IMG/VR virus record: IMGVR_UViG_3300033064_004529
Location: 1 to 62,841 of that record
Origin: a virus
Reading direction: 5' to 3' (one strand)
DNA length: 62,841 nt
Shown here: one piece after another, positions 1 to 9,160 of the stretch
Layout: each line of letters begins with the position of its first letter
Position numbering within the stretch: position 1 is the stretch's first letter
Position numbers and translations under genes: made by a program
The notes under the pieces: generated by a model
Told to the model about the DNA's origin: nothing
What the model saw: the letters and a program-made list of their open reading frames with translations, nothing else
Databases searched by the model: none

Positions 1-2
1 CG

Positions 3-86
3 GAACAGGAATATGTGGCTGTGCGGGTTGAAAACATGTTAAGCCATATTAGGTCTTGCCTGTTAACTTTGGAAGCAAATAGGTGA
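3..86 (+). CDS. C-terminal end of a truncated small gene
   Basis: The frame is open from the window edge to a TGA at 84-86. Its last residues (LTLEANR) lie over a degenerate copy of the junction signal seen between the small genes of the right arm (TTAACTTTGGAAGCAAATAGG before GTGATAAAATG). The start lies outside the window, so nothing can be said about function. Confidence 0.4.
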   Translation, partial: EQEYVAVRVENMLSHIRSCLLTLEANR

Positions 87-90
87 TAAA

Positions 91-303
91 ATGAAAATTG
101 AGAAAGGCGATAATATAGGCGGGTTCTACGATAATGGTGCTGTAACTGGCTTCATCTATGGCGAGGTATGTAAAATAGATGAGTTTGCCGGACACAAAAT
201 GTATTTGGTAAGCGGAATGAAAGCCAAAGCAAAACATTCTGGAGATTGGTATGTACGCGAAAAAGACATCCTTATCCACATAAAATCCGTATTCGCAGTT
301 TAG
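91..303 (+). CDS. Hypothetical protein, 70 aa
   Basis: The ATG is preceded by AGGTGATAAA, the same ribosome-binding leader found before several small genes near 41-51 kb. The product is a small basic protein with no motif I recognise; the sequence suggests a compact beta-rich fold (GGFYDNGAVTGFIYGEV). It belongs to the accessory small-gene set that dominates the right arm. Confidence 0.6.
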   Translation: MKIEKGDNIGGFYDNGAVTGFIYGEVCKIDEFAGHKMYLVSGMKAKAKHSGDWYVREKDILIHIKSVFAV

Positions 304-329
304 GGCAAGGTGAGAGAGGAGTAAAGGCA

Positions 330-515
330 ATGCCAATTGATGCAAGAATAAACTTCTACAATAAAATAAAAGCTAAAATTGATTCACTTCAATGTGAGTC
401 CGACACTTGCGCGGGGTGTCTGTTCTATACTGAAGGTAATAAATATGAGGCATGTGATATTCCTGATTTTGTAGATTATCTTAATGGGATTCAGGTGAAC
501 AGTGATGAATTGTGA
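330..515 (+). CDS. Hypothetical protein, 61 aa, with cysteine cluster
   Basis: The start at 330 is chosen because GAGAGGAGTAAAGGCA precedes it; a longer frame from 246 would overlap the upstream gene. Residues 21-43 contain CESDTCAGC and a later Cys, which could bind a metal. The stop overlaps the next start at 506. Function unknown. Confidence 0.6.
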   Translation: MPIDARINFYNKIKAKIDSLQCESDTCAGCLFYTEGNKYEACDIPDFVDYLNGIQVNSDEL

Positions 516-660
516 GCACAATCTCTACGAAATCTACAACTATTATGCCCCTCATCGTCTGAAGGCGAAATCGTTCACGCTTGTCTGCAAGACATGTGGA
601 CATACCATCGAAGTGTTCTACAATCGGATTCAGAGTTCAGCGTCAACCGCGAAGAAGTAG
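506..660 (+). CDS. Small zinc-ribbon-like protein, 50 aa
   Basis: The frame starts inside the previous gene (overlap of 10 bases) and contains a CKTCGHT zinc knuckle. It ends in RIQSSASTAKK, the in-frame translation of the junction signal (CAGAGTTC at 631). Its stop at 658-660 lies two bases from the end of the convergent late gene, so this marks the boundary between the two transcription units. Function unknown. Confidence 0.6.
631..660 (+). repeat. Junction signal copy (CAGAGTTC type)
   Basis: CAGAGTTC followed by TCAACCGCGAAGAAG at the very end of a small gene. Same arrangement as the copies at 46012, 50939, 54505 and 62411. See the finding on the dispersed junction signal. Confidence 0.7.
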
Positions 661-661
661 T

Positions 662-940
662 CTACTCAAAGTCCTCGTTCAGTATCTCAGCCAAGTAGTT
701 TCTCAGGCCTCTCGCTTCTTTACGGAGAGTCCTAGTGGCGTCAAACGCCTTCTCCAGTATGGTGAATTGGTCCTCGTCGCTCAGATAATAGTCTCCCCCT
801 TTTACCTCCACTGGGTCTAACACGGCGTTCAGGAAGTCCATTACATCCACGTAGGCGGCGTTCATGTGCTTCAGGTGGTTGTACCGTAGGGTTCTCCGCT
901 TCGCTTGAGGTATCTTACGTTTATCTTCACCCATTCTCAT
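662..940 (-). CDS. Hypothetical late protein, 92 aa
   Basis: Last gene of the minus-strand late region; its start overlaps the end of the upstream gene by four bases (ATGA). It is charged and predicted helical, with a basic N-terminus (KRKIPQAKRR) and an acidic end (NEDFE). No family recognised; by position it may be a minor virion or assembly protein. Confidence 0.65.
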   Translation of the reverse strand: MRMGEDKRKIPQAKRRTLRYNHLKHMNAAYVDVMDFLNAVLDPVEVKGGDYYLSDEDQFTILEKAFDATRTLRKEARGLRNYLAEILNEDFE

Positions 941-1428
941 CTACAATCCTTGTGGACTGGAATAGCATGTGGGGCTTCATCTGAGTCGAATCCGTTTACC
1001 ATCATATCAAGTCTTTCTCCTATCTTAAAAACTTCTCCGCACTTTGGGCATGTTTTCTCGGGGAAGCTGAATCCGCCGTCAGCGCTAACATAGCTCCAGT
1101 CAGCGGCGCCGATGCGGTAGTAGATTCTGTCGTTGCTCGTGTCTATCCCTATGAGTCCAGTTGTATCCGTGGTGAAGTCGGCATCACTTATTGTCCCCGC
1201 CTTAGACATGTTCACCAATCCATCAGCCGACCCGTTGAACTGGTGCCCCGTGTTCATATCGGTTAAAGCGTCAAGGGTGATCCCCACATCGGCGACGATG
1301 ATGAGGTTCCCGTCGCTGTCGCTGTAGATTTGCAGGGCATCATCTCTGAAGATGAGCTTCTTGGCGCCCTCAAACCTGATTTCCTCTTTAACCTTTAACT
1401 TGCGGACTGCGCCATCCGCCACGCTCAT
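937..1428 (-). CDS. Putative minor tail/fibre protein with C-terminal zinc knuckle, 163 aa
   Basis: The start at 1428 is chosen because ATGA overlaps the upstream stop. The N-terminal and middle parts resemble beta-rich fibre segments (repeated short strands, IYSDSDGNLIIVADVG, TSNDRIYYRIG). The C-terminus carries CPKCGEVFKIGE and HKDC, a likely four-ligand zinc site. It follows two tail-type proteins in the operon. Function is inferred from position; the zinc site is read from sequence. Confidence 0.6.
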   Translation of the reverse strand: MSVADGAVRKLKVKEEIRFEGAKKLIFRDDALQIYSDSDGNLIIVADVGITLDALTDMNTGHQFNGSADGLVNMSKAGTISDADFTTDTTGLIGIDTSNDRIYYRIGAADWSYVSADGGFSFPEKTCPKCGEVFKIGERLDMMVNGFDSDEAPHAIPVHKDCR

Positions 1429-1799
1429 GCGTCTGTTCTCCTCCACCAATCAAGATTAGCGACACCAGTTTTCACGAATAGCGTCGTCACCCCTGTTCCG
1501 CTTGAATACTGCACAACCAGAGTCCCATCAAGAGTGGGGGATGCGGCGGGTACCTCAGTTACCGTTGCAGCGGTGACTTCATACCATATTGGCCTCCGCT
1601 CCATGTATGCCGTGTTGGTTGTGTCATAGATTTTCAGTAGCGGAGGGTCGCTTGAAGTGTTCTCCCATATTTGACCATCGTAGTCGTTGTTCGGGGCTGC
1701 CGCTTGGATGAGTATGTACTTGGTGTTTGCACTTTGTTCCGTCACAACATCTTCATCGACGAACGTTCCCCCCGTTTCATGATTTGTGTTCTCAGTCAT
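1425..1799 (-). CDS. Putative tail fibre-associated protein, 124 aa (paralogue of next gene's N-terminus)
   Basis: Residues about 33-75 align by eye with residues about 20-70 of the 1796-2767 product: both read AP-x4-YDGQ-x-W-x4-S-DPP-x-LK-x-YD-x-TNT followed by PI-Y-E. The two neighbours therefore share a duplicated beta-rich module. It overlaps both neighbours by four bases. Probable virion surface component; the exact role is unknown. Confidence 0.65.
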   Translation of the reverse strand: MTENTNHETGGTFVDEDVVTEQSANTKYILIQAAAPNNDYDGQIWENTSSDPPLLKIYDTTNTAYMERRPIWYEVTAATVTEVPAASPTLDGTLVVQYSSGTGVTTLFVKTGVANLDWWRRTDA

Positions 1800-2767
1800 G
1801 GAACCACCGTTACTCCGGCCAACGTCAATCCTGAGTGGTTGGCCGTTTTTGAGTCTGCGTGTGAGTTGTAGTATCTTAGTTGAATGGTCTTGTTTCCGCT
1901 GCCCTGAACGTCAAGTGTTCCAACCAAGCTCTCAGTGCTGTACGCGTTTGTTCCTAGAACTACGCTGGCGACCTCTGTGCTGTCTATGTATAGTCGAAGC
2001 TCGCATGCACTGTCCACAGCGTATATGCATCCTCCTCCAGCGGCTATGATGACGGCGTTGCCAGCTCCAGCGTTTGTGGTTAGGGATAGCAACACTGTTT
2101 CAGATGCACCGGCTGCGGATAGCAGTGTAACACATGCGGTGCTAGCTGTTCCCTGCGCCTGCTCAGTCTCATCAGTATCACTCGTCGCTGGCACACCAGC
2201 ATAGGTTCCGGCGAACCCAAAGACTGTGACGCCCTCCTTAACGTTGCCAGTCGCCAAGTCTGAGTCAACCGCTGATAGTGTGGTTGCCGCGTAGTAGCCC
2301 GCATTCACCGTCTCGTTGGCGGCGCTTAGAGTCTGCGTTCCATTCCCAGTCAGCTTCGTATAGTCATCCTTGTAGAAGGTGCTCCCCGTCTTCACCTCTC
2401 CGACTACCGCCGTCCCAGTCAACGATGGGCTGGACGCGGTGTCGAGGTTAGCCCACGCCCCGTTGCTCCTCACATACAGCCGTGTACCCGCCTGAGTGCT
2501 GTTGTAGACAACTACAACCGTTCCGTTGGTGATGGGGCTCTGACTTGGGTTCGCCCATGCCCCGCTTTGCGTCTCATAGTAGATGGGGTACATAGTCATC
2601 CAAGTCGTGTTGGTGAGGTCGTACACCTTCAACACAGGGGGGTCGGTGCTGATGTCAACCCAGTGCTGCCCATCGTAGGCGATTCCGGGTGCTCCGCTTC
2701 CTATGTAAACCGACTTCTTGTTGGACAAGATTGCCGTGCGTAAATCATTCGTCGTCCACTCAGCCAT
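1796..2767 (-). CDS. Putative tail fibre / receptor-binding structural protein, 323 aa
   Basis: The N-terminal module is shared with the downstream 124-residue protein. The middle (TGNGTQTLSAANETVNAGYYAATTL) resembles repeat segments found in many phage fibre proteins. The C-terminal 120 residues form a Ser/Thr/Ala-rich beta domain. The gene lies immediately after the tail hub gene, where distal tail proteins usually sit. ATG with a GGAGATAAATA leader. Host-binding is inference from location and composition. Confidence 0.65.
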   Translation of the reverse strand: MAEWTTNDLRTAILSNKKSVYIGSGAPGIAYDGQHWVDISTDPPVLKVYDLTNTTWMTMYPIYYETQSGAWANPSQSPITNGTVVVVYNSTQAGTRLYVRSNGAWANLDTASSPSLTGTAVVGEVKTGSTFYKDDYTKLTGNGTQTLSAANETVNAGYYAATTLSAVDSDLATGNVKEGVTVFGFAGTYAGVPATSDTDETEQAQGTASTACVTLLSAAGASETVLLSLTTNAGAGNAVIIAAGGGCIYAVDSACELRLYIDSTEVASVVLGTNAYSTESLVGTLDVQGSGNKTIQLRYYNSHADSKTANHSGLTLAGVTVVP

Positions 2768-2798
2768 ATTTATTTATCTCCATTTACTATCATTTAAC

Positions 2799-4427
2799 TC
2801 ATCCCGGTTGGTAGCCCACAAGTGAACGTCCGATGGTGCTTCTTCCTACAAGGTCAGGTTCGGCGCCTTCTGTTGCTCCGCTTTTAAGTTGGCTGCCTGT
2901 GGCGTTCATCAGTTCCTCCAGCATTCTAGATGTTATCTCTGTTTTGCTCTCATAGGGAAGCTCTGCGGATATGTCAAGCGTCACGGTTTCCGCTTTGTTT
3001 CGTGGTCCGAACTCCCAGTCTATGGACTCCATACGGTATGTCTTAGATGCTAGTCCTGAACCTGTCTCGTTGAGGGTTATCAGGTCCCCCGGCTTCAACT
3101 CGGCGTTTGGGGCGTCGGTTGTTATGGAGGCGTAGAATGCTGTTGCGAGGTATATTTCCTGTAGTCTGTCTGCCAGTGCTTGTGCGGTGACGTTGTCCAT
3201 GGCTCTTGGCAGCTGCACTATTGCTTCCCGCTTCGGGGTGTCCGAGCTTGAGGATGATACCTCTACGAATTCTCCGTAGTGTACTTTCATGCTGAAGTCG
3301 TAGTCTGACTCTGTCCAGAGGAGGGGAGGCAGTCCTGAGGTGGCTACGCTTACTCGCGCCTTGTTCTCTGTGTCTAGGACCGCGGGGGTGTCCCCGTACC
3401 ACTTGTAGGTGTTGGAGGCGTCGTCTCCGGCTCTGTCTAGTTTTATGAAGTATTTGACCCCTATGATGGTATCTATACCCATTGGTATTGTGTGCCACCC
3501 CGCATCCGTACCTATCTCCTCCTCTCGGATTGTAAAGTCCTTAAAGTCCCCCGACGGATCCCCGTGCTTCGAGACGGAGACTCGCCCAACCAAGTTTACT
3601 CCCGGGGAACCTACCTTTTGGACGTATAGTTCCGCCCTCATAATGTTGTTATGCTCAGCGATGAAGTCATCGGCGTAGTGATTTGCGTCAAGAGTCACAG
3701 AGTCCGTCACCGTGTTATGGGTTGACGATGACTCCTCCTTCGGAGTCTGGGCGCCTTGAATGTGGATGTGTGTTTTACGGTCTTTCACGCTTCGGCGGGA
3801 GGTGAAGCTCCGTATGTTGTCCCCCGCTAGGGTGACTCCTGAATCGTAGGCGGAGTTTCCCCTTAGGTGCCAGTGGATGTCGTTGCTTGCGTCTATGTAG
3901 AAGTCGTAGCTATTCCCATTTGGTAGTTCCGCCATCTTCCTCATGATGTTCAACAGGCTGGTGCGGGTTCCTACGGTGAAGTCTGTCTGGGTGTAGATTC
4001 CCCCGGAGACATTGTTGGTGGTGTATTCCCCCTCTCCAAACTCTGTGACTAGGTTGGTTAGGATGGTGCCAATGTTCACGGTTCCTTGAGATTCCACTGT
4101 GGCAAGTCTGTAGGCGAGAACGGTGAGCGGGTCCTGCCCCCTCATCGTCATAAGCGTCTGCCCGAACGCGGGGCGAGTAATCTCGATTTCCTCGATTCTC
4201 CCCGTCATCTTCTTTTTGGTGGGGGGGTCATCCGTGTCAATATAAATGTCAATGACGTCATCCATCTCATAGAGGCTGTTACGCGCCCCCGCAGGGTTGT
4301 TAATGGTGAACTCGAAGGTGCCGGGGGTGTTAACGTTCATGACGACGCGCCCCCTAATCAAATCAGACTCGGGAACAGAATAATTGTCTCCCAACGGGTC
4401 CACGACAAACTTGACGTAGTGTATCAA
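2799..4427 (-). CDS. Tail hub / baseplate-like protein, 542 aa
   Basis: The start is a TTG whose TTGA overlaps the stop of the endonuclease upstream. The N-terminal 250 residues follow the layout of siphovirus gp37-like or gp27-like hub proteins: an early beta domain (TFEFTINNPAGARNSLYEMDDVIDIY), then a LLNIMRKMAELPNG-x-SYDFYID segment. Its place downstream of the tape measure gene fits a tail-tip protein. C-terminal 60 residues are Gly/Ser rich. Family assignment is by recognition of pattern, not a search. Confidence 0.75.
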   Translation of the reverse strand: MIHYVKFVVDPLGDNYSVPESDLIRGRVVMNVNTPGTFEFTINNPAGARNSLYEMDDVIDIYIDTDDPPTKKKMTGRIEEIEITRPAFGQTLMTMRGQDPLTVLAYRLATVESQGTVNIGTILTNLVTEFGEGEYTTNNVSGGIYTQTDFTVGTRTSLLNIMRKMAELPNGNSYDFYIDASNDIHWHLRGNSAYDSGVTLAGDNIRSFTSRRSVKDRKTHIHIQGAQTPKEESSSTHNTVTDSVTLDANHYADDFIAEHNNIMRAELYVQKVGSPGVNLVGRVSVSKHGDPSGDFKDFTIREEEIGTDAGWHTIPMGIDTIIGVKYFIKLDRAGDDASNTYKWYGDTPAVLDTENKARVSVATSGLPPLLWTESDYDFSMKVHYGEFVEVSSSSSDTPKREAIVQLPRAMDNVTAQALADRLQEIYLATAFYASITTDAPNAELKPGDLITLNETGSGLASKTYRMESIDWEFGPRNKAETVTLDISAELPYESKTEITSRMLEELMNATGSQLKSGATEGAEPDLVGRSTIGRSLVGYQPG

Positions 4428-5425
4428 TCTTCATTCACATCCATGAAGGACGTTTTCATTTTCTTATGTGCCGCCTTGTGACAAGGTGGACATAATGTTA
4501 TTCCATTACTCATAACGAATCGTAGCAATGGAAATCCAGCAAAAGGTTTTAAATGATGAGGATGGAGAACGCCTCTTTTCTCACAAACTTGGCACTGATA
4601 ATTATCTCTTATGAATACTTTTTTTCGCCACTGTTTATATTCTAAGCTTCTACGCAGCAATTTATTTATAGGTGTTATGCCCCCTTTCCAATTTGGGTTA
4701 TTTTCCTTAGAGAGTTTACCCTTGTTACCGATACTAATCCGCATTTTGGTCTGCTCACTCAAATGCCTTCCGAAATTCCAATGATTCTCACCAGAGTTTT
4801 TTTCAGATATTTTCTTTCGGGTTTCTTCTGAAAGTTTCTTACCTCTCTGTGCCAGAGACATTTTTCTCTTAGATTCCTCAGTGCGTTTTCTTCCAAAGCC
4901 AGGAACTTCTTTTCCCCGTTTACCATACATATGGTGGTTTTTTCCCCGTGTTTTTTCTGAGATTCTCATGAGAGAGGGATGTGTTTCCTTCGTTAATCCC
5001 TTACTCCAAGAAGTTTGTCCCATGTGGGATTTGGAGAGGGTTCTCCTAGTTTCTTCCGAGTGTTTTCGTCCATACATGGGGTTATTTTTTCCGCTATTTG
5101 CAACAGATAGCTTGTGCTTCGTTTCCTCAGAGATCGTTTTCCCAATATTTGCTTCGGATAGTTTCTTCTTCGTTTCTTCTGAGAGGTGTTTTCCAGTCCA
5201 ATATCCCGGACGCCCCATGGCTGCTACCGACATCTTTTTTCTTGTTTCATCAGAGAACTTAAATCCAATTTTTGATTCCGCCATTCTTTTTATTCTGTCG
5301 TCGGTTTCTTTAGTTAATCCCTTATTCCACGCGGGACGTCCACTTACTTTTCTGGATTGCCTAGCTATGCTTGGATGGGTTTCTTTTGTAAGTCCTTTGT
5401 TCCAAGAGCTACGTTTGGTTGTCAT
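4424..5425 (-). CDS. NUMOD3-HNH homing endonuclease, 333 aa
   Basis: About eight tandem NUMOD3-type DNA-binding repeats (variants of HSEETRRKLSEANxGK and SWNKGLTKETHPS) fill residues 1-245. A C-terminal HNH nuclease domain follows, with paired cysteines CQVC and a HHLKPF...CPPCHKAAH core. It sits between tape measure and tail hub genes and ends in a TTGA overlap with the hub gene, so it reads through within the operon. AT-rich relative to its neighbours, which fits recent acquisition of a selfish gene. Confidence 0.9.
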   Translation of the reverse strand: MTTKRSSWNKGLTKETHPSIARQSRKVSGRPAWNKGLTKETDDRIKRMAESKIGFKFSDETRKKMSVAAMGRPGYWTGKHLSEETKKKLSEANIGKTISEETKHKLSVANSGKNNPMYGRKHSEETRRTLSKSHMGQTSWSKGLTKETHPSLMRISEKTRGKNHHMYGKRGKEVPGFGRKRTEESKRKMSLAQRGKKLSEETRKKISEKNSGENHWNFGRHLSEQTKMRISIGNKGKLSKENNPNWKGGITPINKLLRRSLEYKQWRKKVFIRDNYQCQVCEKRGVLHPHHLKPFAGFPLLRFVMSNGITLCPPCHKAAHKKMKTSFMDVNED

Positions 5426-5435
5426 AACTCTCCCC

Positions 5436-7025
5436 CTACGGAATAATCAGTGTACTCCTAACGTTTCTCCCCTGAACCCGGCTAACCTGATGAGATATCT
5501 GCCTACCGTCCAGCATAACGTGGACGTGAACATCATTTCCACCTACGTTGATGTTCGCCCTGCGGCGGGTAGTCACATATTCTCCTTGGTGGAGGCGGTA
5601 TAATCCCGTCTTCGGGATTGGTCCACCGAACTGGCGTCCCCCCCGTTCTTGTAGGCGCTCGAATGCGTCTCGAACGGGGTCATTTAATGGGGGGGCTGGA
5701 GGACCAACAAACTCATCCCCCCCTCTTACACCAGCTCCACCACCACCGAAGCCCCCAGTACCCCCGGACCCCTTTTTACCACTAATCAGTTCGGCGAGTT
5801 TGGTCCATAAATCTATTACCTTCGTAATATCCTCTATGAACCCGGATAATAAATCTGCAAGGGGCTGTGTTGCATCCTTAAGAAGATTCATTATTCCCTT
5901 CCATGCTGTTATGGTCTCATCCCCACCGGATAAGGCTGACCATAGACCATCAACGGCATCTCCAAACTCTTGAAGGGCTGGCGCGAAGTCGTCTTCCCAG
6001 TGATCGATTATTGTGGCGCCTACTATTGCGATTGCACCTAAGGCAAGTAATAACCCAGAAGTTCCGGTAATGCCTATTGCCGCACCCGCCGCGACGACGG
6101 CTCCAGAGACAACGGTGAATGCCCCCGCTAGAGTGTTTATTCCCATGCCGATGAGTATGGCAGGAATTGTCAACGCGGATAGTTGAGTTCCGACTTCCCC
6201 TACCCAATGTGCGGCACCCATGGCGCCCTCGCCATCGGCTTCTCCAAACCATCCGATGATGTTTGTTAGACCATCGACAATCCCCGCTGTGAACTCCCCT
6301 GTGAGTCCCCCCAGTGTTGCGAGGTTGGCTAAGAGGGTTCCCATTGTTTCACCGTCTATTATGTCTTCAATTGCGGTTATAAGTGGGTCATAGAAGGCAT
6401 CAGCGGCGGCTCTTATCCCCTTTTTCACCGCGGCCCAGTCCAACTTCTCGAACTCATCATTCACGGCTTTTACGAACTCTAACGAGGATGCCGCGGCCTC
6501 TGTCTTTAACTCGAAGAATGCGACCTCTATTTTTCCTACTTCACCGATGAGGTCCCTTGAAACCTCCATAGCTGTGTCCCATGCGGTTATGGTTCGCCCT
6601 ATCCACTCCTCATTAAGTTGACCACCGATAGCGAGCTTAGTAAGAGCTGTACCAAGCCACCCCGACATCTTCTCGAAGTCGCTGAAGTCTATTACCAGGT
6701 TTTTTACGGCGTTACCTAGCCCCTTCATTGCTCTGGAGATGCTTCTGAACGCGGACCGTAGAACGAATCCTGTGAATACTAGGCGCCTCCCGAATTTGCC
6801 GAGTGTTCCTGCTGTCTGTTTAATCTGCTGAGTCATGCTTTTCTGGACTCTTACAACAGACATGGTTGCAGGAACTATTTGTCCCATACGTTTTATTAGT
6901 CCTTTGGTAACTGTAGTGGTTTTAGTTAAATCTTTTCGCATAGTCTCGGTTATTTTTTTTGTTTGACCAGTAGCCTCATCTCTAACCGTGTAGGTTATCC
7001 GCACCTCTTTCCGTGCTAACGCCAT
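5436..7025 (-). CDS. Tape measure protein, 529 aa
   Basis: The N-terminus is basic and helical with Thr/Lys-rich stretches. A hydrophobic Gly/Ala-rich segment lies at about residues 285-345. A Gly-rich linker leads to the conserved end GGPIPKTGLYRLHQGEYV, typical of siphovirus tape measures. It is directly downstream of two tail-chaperone genes. At the usual helix rise per residue this suggests a fairly short tail of roughly 80 nm; that length is an inference. Confidence 0.85.
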   Translation of the reverse strand: MALARKEVRITYTVRDEATGQTKKITETMRKDLTKTTTVTKGLIKRMGQIVPATMSVVRVQKSMTQQIKQTAGTLGKFGRRLVFTGFVLRSAFRSISRAMKGLGNAVKNLVIDFSDFEKMSGWLGTALTKLAIGGQLNEEWIGRTITAWDTAMEVSRDLIGEVGKIEVAFFELKTEAAASSLEFVKAVNDEFEKLDWAAVKKGIRAAADAFYDPLITAIEDIIDGETMGTLLANLATLGGLTGEFTAGIVDGLTNIIGWFGEADGEGAMGAAHWVGEVGTQLSALTIPAILIGMGINTLAGAFTVVSGAVVAAGAAIGITGTSGLLLALGAIAIVGATIIDHWEDDFAPALQEFGDAVDGLWSALSGGDETITAWKGIMNLLKDATQPLADLLSGFIEDITKVIDLWTKLAELISGKKGSGGTGGFGGGGAGVRGGDEFVGPPAPPLNDPVRDAFERLQERGGRQFGGPIPKTGLYRLHQGEYVTTRRRANINVGGNDVHVHVMLDGRQISHQVSRVQGRNVRSTLIIP

Positions 7026-7264
7026 AATCCTTGCTCTCTCAGTTCTCTTTTAGTTTCTGGACTCCACGCTCTTCTCTTTCGTCCTATCTTCCCGCCGACG
7101 GTTTCATCTCCCGCCTCTGCTTCTGCCTCCAACGCCAATCCTAAGACGCGCAGGTCGAATAACACGGCGGCACCCGAAGCAGGATTCATCCTCGCAACCT
7201 CACTCGGTCTGCAACCGTATCTCCGACTCAGCGCATCAAGCATCAGGGCTATCTCTTTCGTCAA
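7016..7264 (-). CDS. Tail assembly chaperone, distal frame, 82 aa
   Basis: It starts at a TTG inside the end of the preceding chaperone gene and ends across the start of the tape measure gene, the classical place for the second tail-chaperone frame (gpT position). Residues are charged and helical with RYGCRPSEVARM near residue 15. Expression by TTG start or by ribosomal frameshift cannot be told apart; the shift needed would be +1 or -2 rather than -1. Confidence 0.6.
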   Translation of the reverse strand: MTKEIALMLDALSRRYGCRPSEVARMNPASGAAVLFDLRVLGLALEAEAEAGDETVGGKIGRKRRAWSPETKRELREQGLWR

Positions 7265-7598
7265 GAAATGACTCGGTTTCCTCCACAGTGAATCCGCTTA
7301 AGTCCATTAGTTCCACTAGGAGTTCAACAACGTCCACGAAGGCGATATGTTCAACCTTAGGCGCCACAATGCTAGGTTGGATAACCCCGTCTACGAGCCC
7401 TACGAAGTGTTCCTCACAGAACTTCATGAGTTCCATCCTATTCTCTAGCCCCTCCTCTGGCATGGCGCCGAGCAGGTACACCATCGCACCTGCCCCCATA
7501 GCCATTATGTGGAACACCGCCCCGCTAGGGACGCGAATCTTACTCGTGGTTAACTCCACGTACTCCTCAGGAGTAGATACCGTCAGTTCTTCACTCAT
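7236..7598 (-). CDS. Tail assembly chaperone, proximal frame, 120 aa
   Basis: Acidic, mostly helical protein located just upstream of the tape measure gene and overlapping a second frame by 29 bases, as in the lambda gpG/gpGT arrangement. No catalytic motif. ATG start overlaps the stop of the upstream gene. It is expected to bind the tape measure during tail assembly; the role is inferred from order and architecture. Confidence 0.65.
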   Translation of the reverse strand: MSEELTVSTPEEYVELTTSKIRVPSGAVFHIMAMGAGAMVYLLGAMPEEGLENRMELMKFCEEHFVGLVDGVIQPSIVAPKVEHIAFVDVVELLVELMDLSGFTVEETESFLDERDSPDA

Positions 7599-8104
7599 CT
7601 CTTCCTTATCCTCCTAAACACTTCCTCAACTATAATACCTGCTATGCTATCTATATGTTTCGCCGTATCCCTGAAAATGTGGAACGCCCTAGAACCCGGA
7701 TGGTCAAACGCCCTCCCCACGATAGCCCCCGGACCATACTTCATACCCCAAGACCTACCCTTCCCCCCCGGTTGAGCAAGAATAGGTCTAGCAGTCATTA
7801 GTTTGTCGCTGGTTATCCGGTGTGGCTTGGTCCCTGTTTCAACTGCCCTTGCCCACTGATGGTCATTGTAGAGTTCGCTAACGTACTCCTTAGGGGTGCG
7901 ACGTGTATTACGCCATTTAATGTGGTCAACGTAGCTTCCGCCCTTCGGCATCCGCTGATATGAGAGTTGAAACGCCTTATACTTGCCGGCTGTCTCAATC
8001 TCTTTGAGGATTCCCTCTTTCCAATCCGATATGGCTCGGACTACTTCTCCCTCTAACTCTGAGATTTTCTCTACTGGAAGCTCTATGTCTACTCGGAAGG
8101 ACAC
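7595..8104 (-). CDS. HK97 gp10-like tail completion/neck protein, 169 aa
   Basis: Middle region VSELYNDHQWARAVETGTKPHRI and the HPGSRAFHIFRDT segment match the typical signature of HK97 gp10-like proteins (E-x-GT-P-H-I ... HPG-x-P/R). These join head and tail. Here it lies after, not before, the tail tube gene, a small change from the usual order. ATG start with GAGGTGT upstream. Confidence 0.75.
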   Translation of the reverse strand: MSFRVDIELPVEKISELEGEVVRAISDWKEGILKEIETAGKYKAFQLSYQRMPKGGSYVDHIKWRNTRRTPKEYVSELYNDHQWARAVETGTKPHRITSDKLMTARPILAQPGGKGRSWGMKYGPGAIVGRAFDHPGSRAFHIFRDTAKHIDSIAGIIVEEVFRRIRKR

Positions 8105-8122
8105 CTCTGGAACCCCCCCATC

Positions 8123-9160
8123 TTAAAGGGCGTTAGTTATCGCCGTGTAGCTGCTCGTCGTGTTCTGAACAGTCACCAGTACCGCGTATCCGCTCAGCGT
8201 ATGATGGTTTCCACGGTAGTTCATAGTCTGAACGATTCTGTCTCTGCCAGTGTTGTTCGCCTCAGACGCCGTCATGTAGGTCTCAGGAATCTCGAAGTTA
8301 ATCTCGTTGTAGTACCCTGAGCTTATCTGGTCTCCCCTCAGCGTCAGAACTGTGATGTGCCCTGACTGTTCTCCTGTGGTGGTTCCGCCGACTATGCTCA
8401 GGAAGCGTTCATGCTCATCTTCGCTGGTGAAGGTGAAGTCCATGCTCCCATCTACTACGGCGAATCCGTGCAGAGTCTGGTTAGCCATGTACTCACTTCC
8501 AAGGTTGTAGTGGTCAGTATCATATCCTCTGCCGAGGTGGATGGTGAACGCCTCTATGGTTGGATCGGTGCTTAGCCTGTCTGTTCCCCCGACTGTCATA
8601 GTGTTAGCATCTGCAAACGTCAGGTATCTCTGCCCAGAGTAACTGATGTAGTTAGCCGTACTCGCAGTGGTCAACGTCTCCTTACCGTTTCCGACTATGG
8701 ACACCGTAACCCCGACGACCTCTCTCGCCCGAGCCTCAATCTCCATGTCGGTGATTACCCCTCCGTCGAAACGCCTATCCGTCTCGATTCCGACGCCCTT
8801 ATGGATGCCGAAGCTCTTAAGACCCGTTGCACTAACAGACTCTGTCCCCCCGAAGGTGAACAGGTGCTGGTACACGGTTCCGCTTAGAGGCTCAGTAGGC
8901 GTAGTTGGGTCTCCAAGGTGCATCGCAAGCAACTTTGGGAACTGACGTGCCTCCATGAGGACTTCCACGTCTCCCCCTGACCTGAACGGCCCCTTGGCGT
9001 AGCTGGCTGGTGTCCAGAACTCAGTTGTCTCTGCGAAGTAGTCTTCTCTTGTGGTATTGATGGATTCGCTTAGAATCTTGAAGCAGACACGGTCATTTAC
9101 AACTGTGTGGGTTCCATAACCCGAGGTCTCCTCTTCCAGTGCAATGTATTTTTCCGCCAT
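8123..9160 (-). CDS. Major tail tube protein, 345 aa
   Basis: Starts MAEKYIALEEETSGYGT and continues with alternating beta segments including a long LSGTVYQHLFTFGG stretch, matching tail-tube proteins of archaeal and bacterial siphoviruses. It has its own TATA-like promoter and an untranslated leader of about 30 bases, fitting high expression. Placed between the tail terminator and chaperone genes. Confidence 0.75.
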   Translation of the reverse strand: MAEKYIALEEETSGYGTHTVVNDRVCFKILSESINTTREDYFAETTEFWTPASYAKGPFRSGGDVEVLMEARQFPKLLAMHLGDPTTPTEPLSGTVYQHLFTFGGTESVSATGLKSFGIHKGVGIETDRRFDGGVITDMEIEARAREVVGVTVSIVGNGKETLTTASTANYISYSGQRYLTFADANTMTVGGTDRLSTDPTIEAFTIHLGRGYDTDHYNLGSEYMANQTLHGFAVVDGSMDFTFTSEDEHERFLSIVGGTTTGEQSGHITVLTLRGDQISSGYYNEINFEIPETYMTASEANNTGRDRIVQTMNYRGNHHTLSGYAVLVTVQNTTSSYTAITNAL

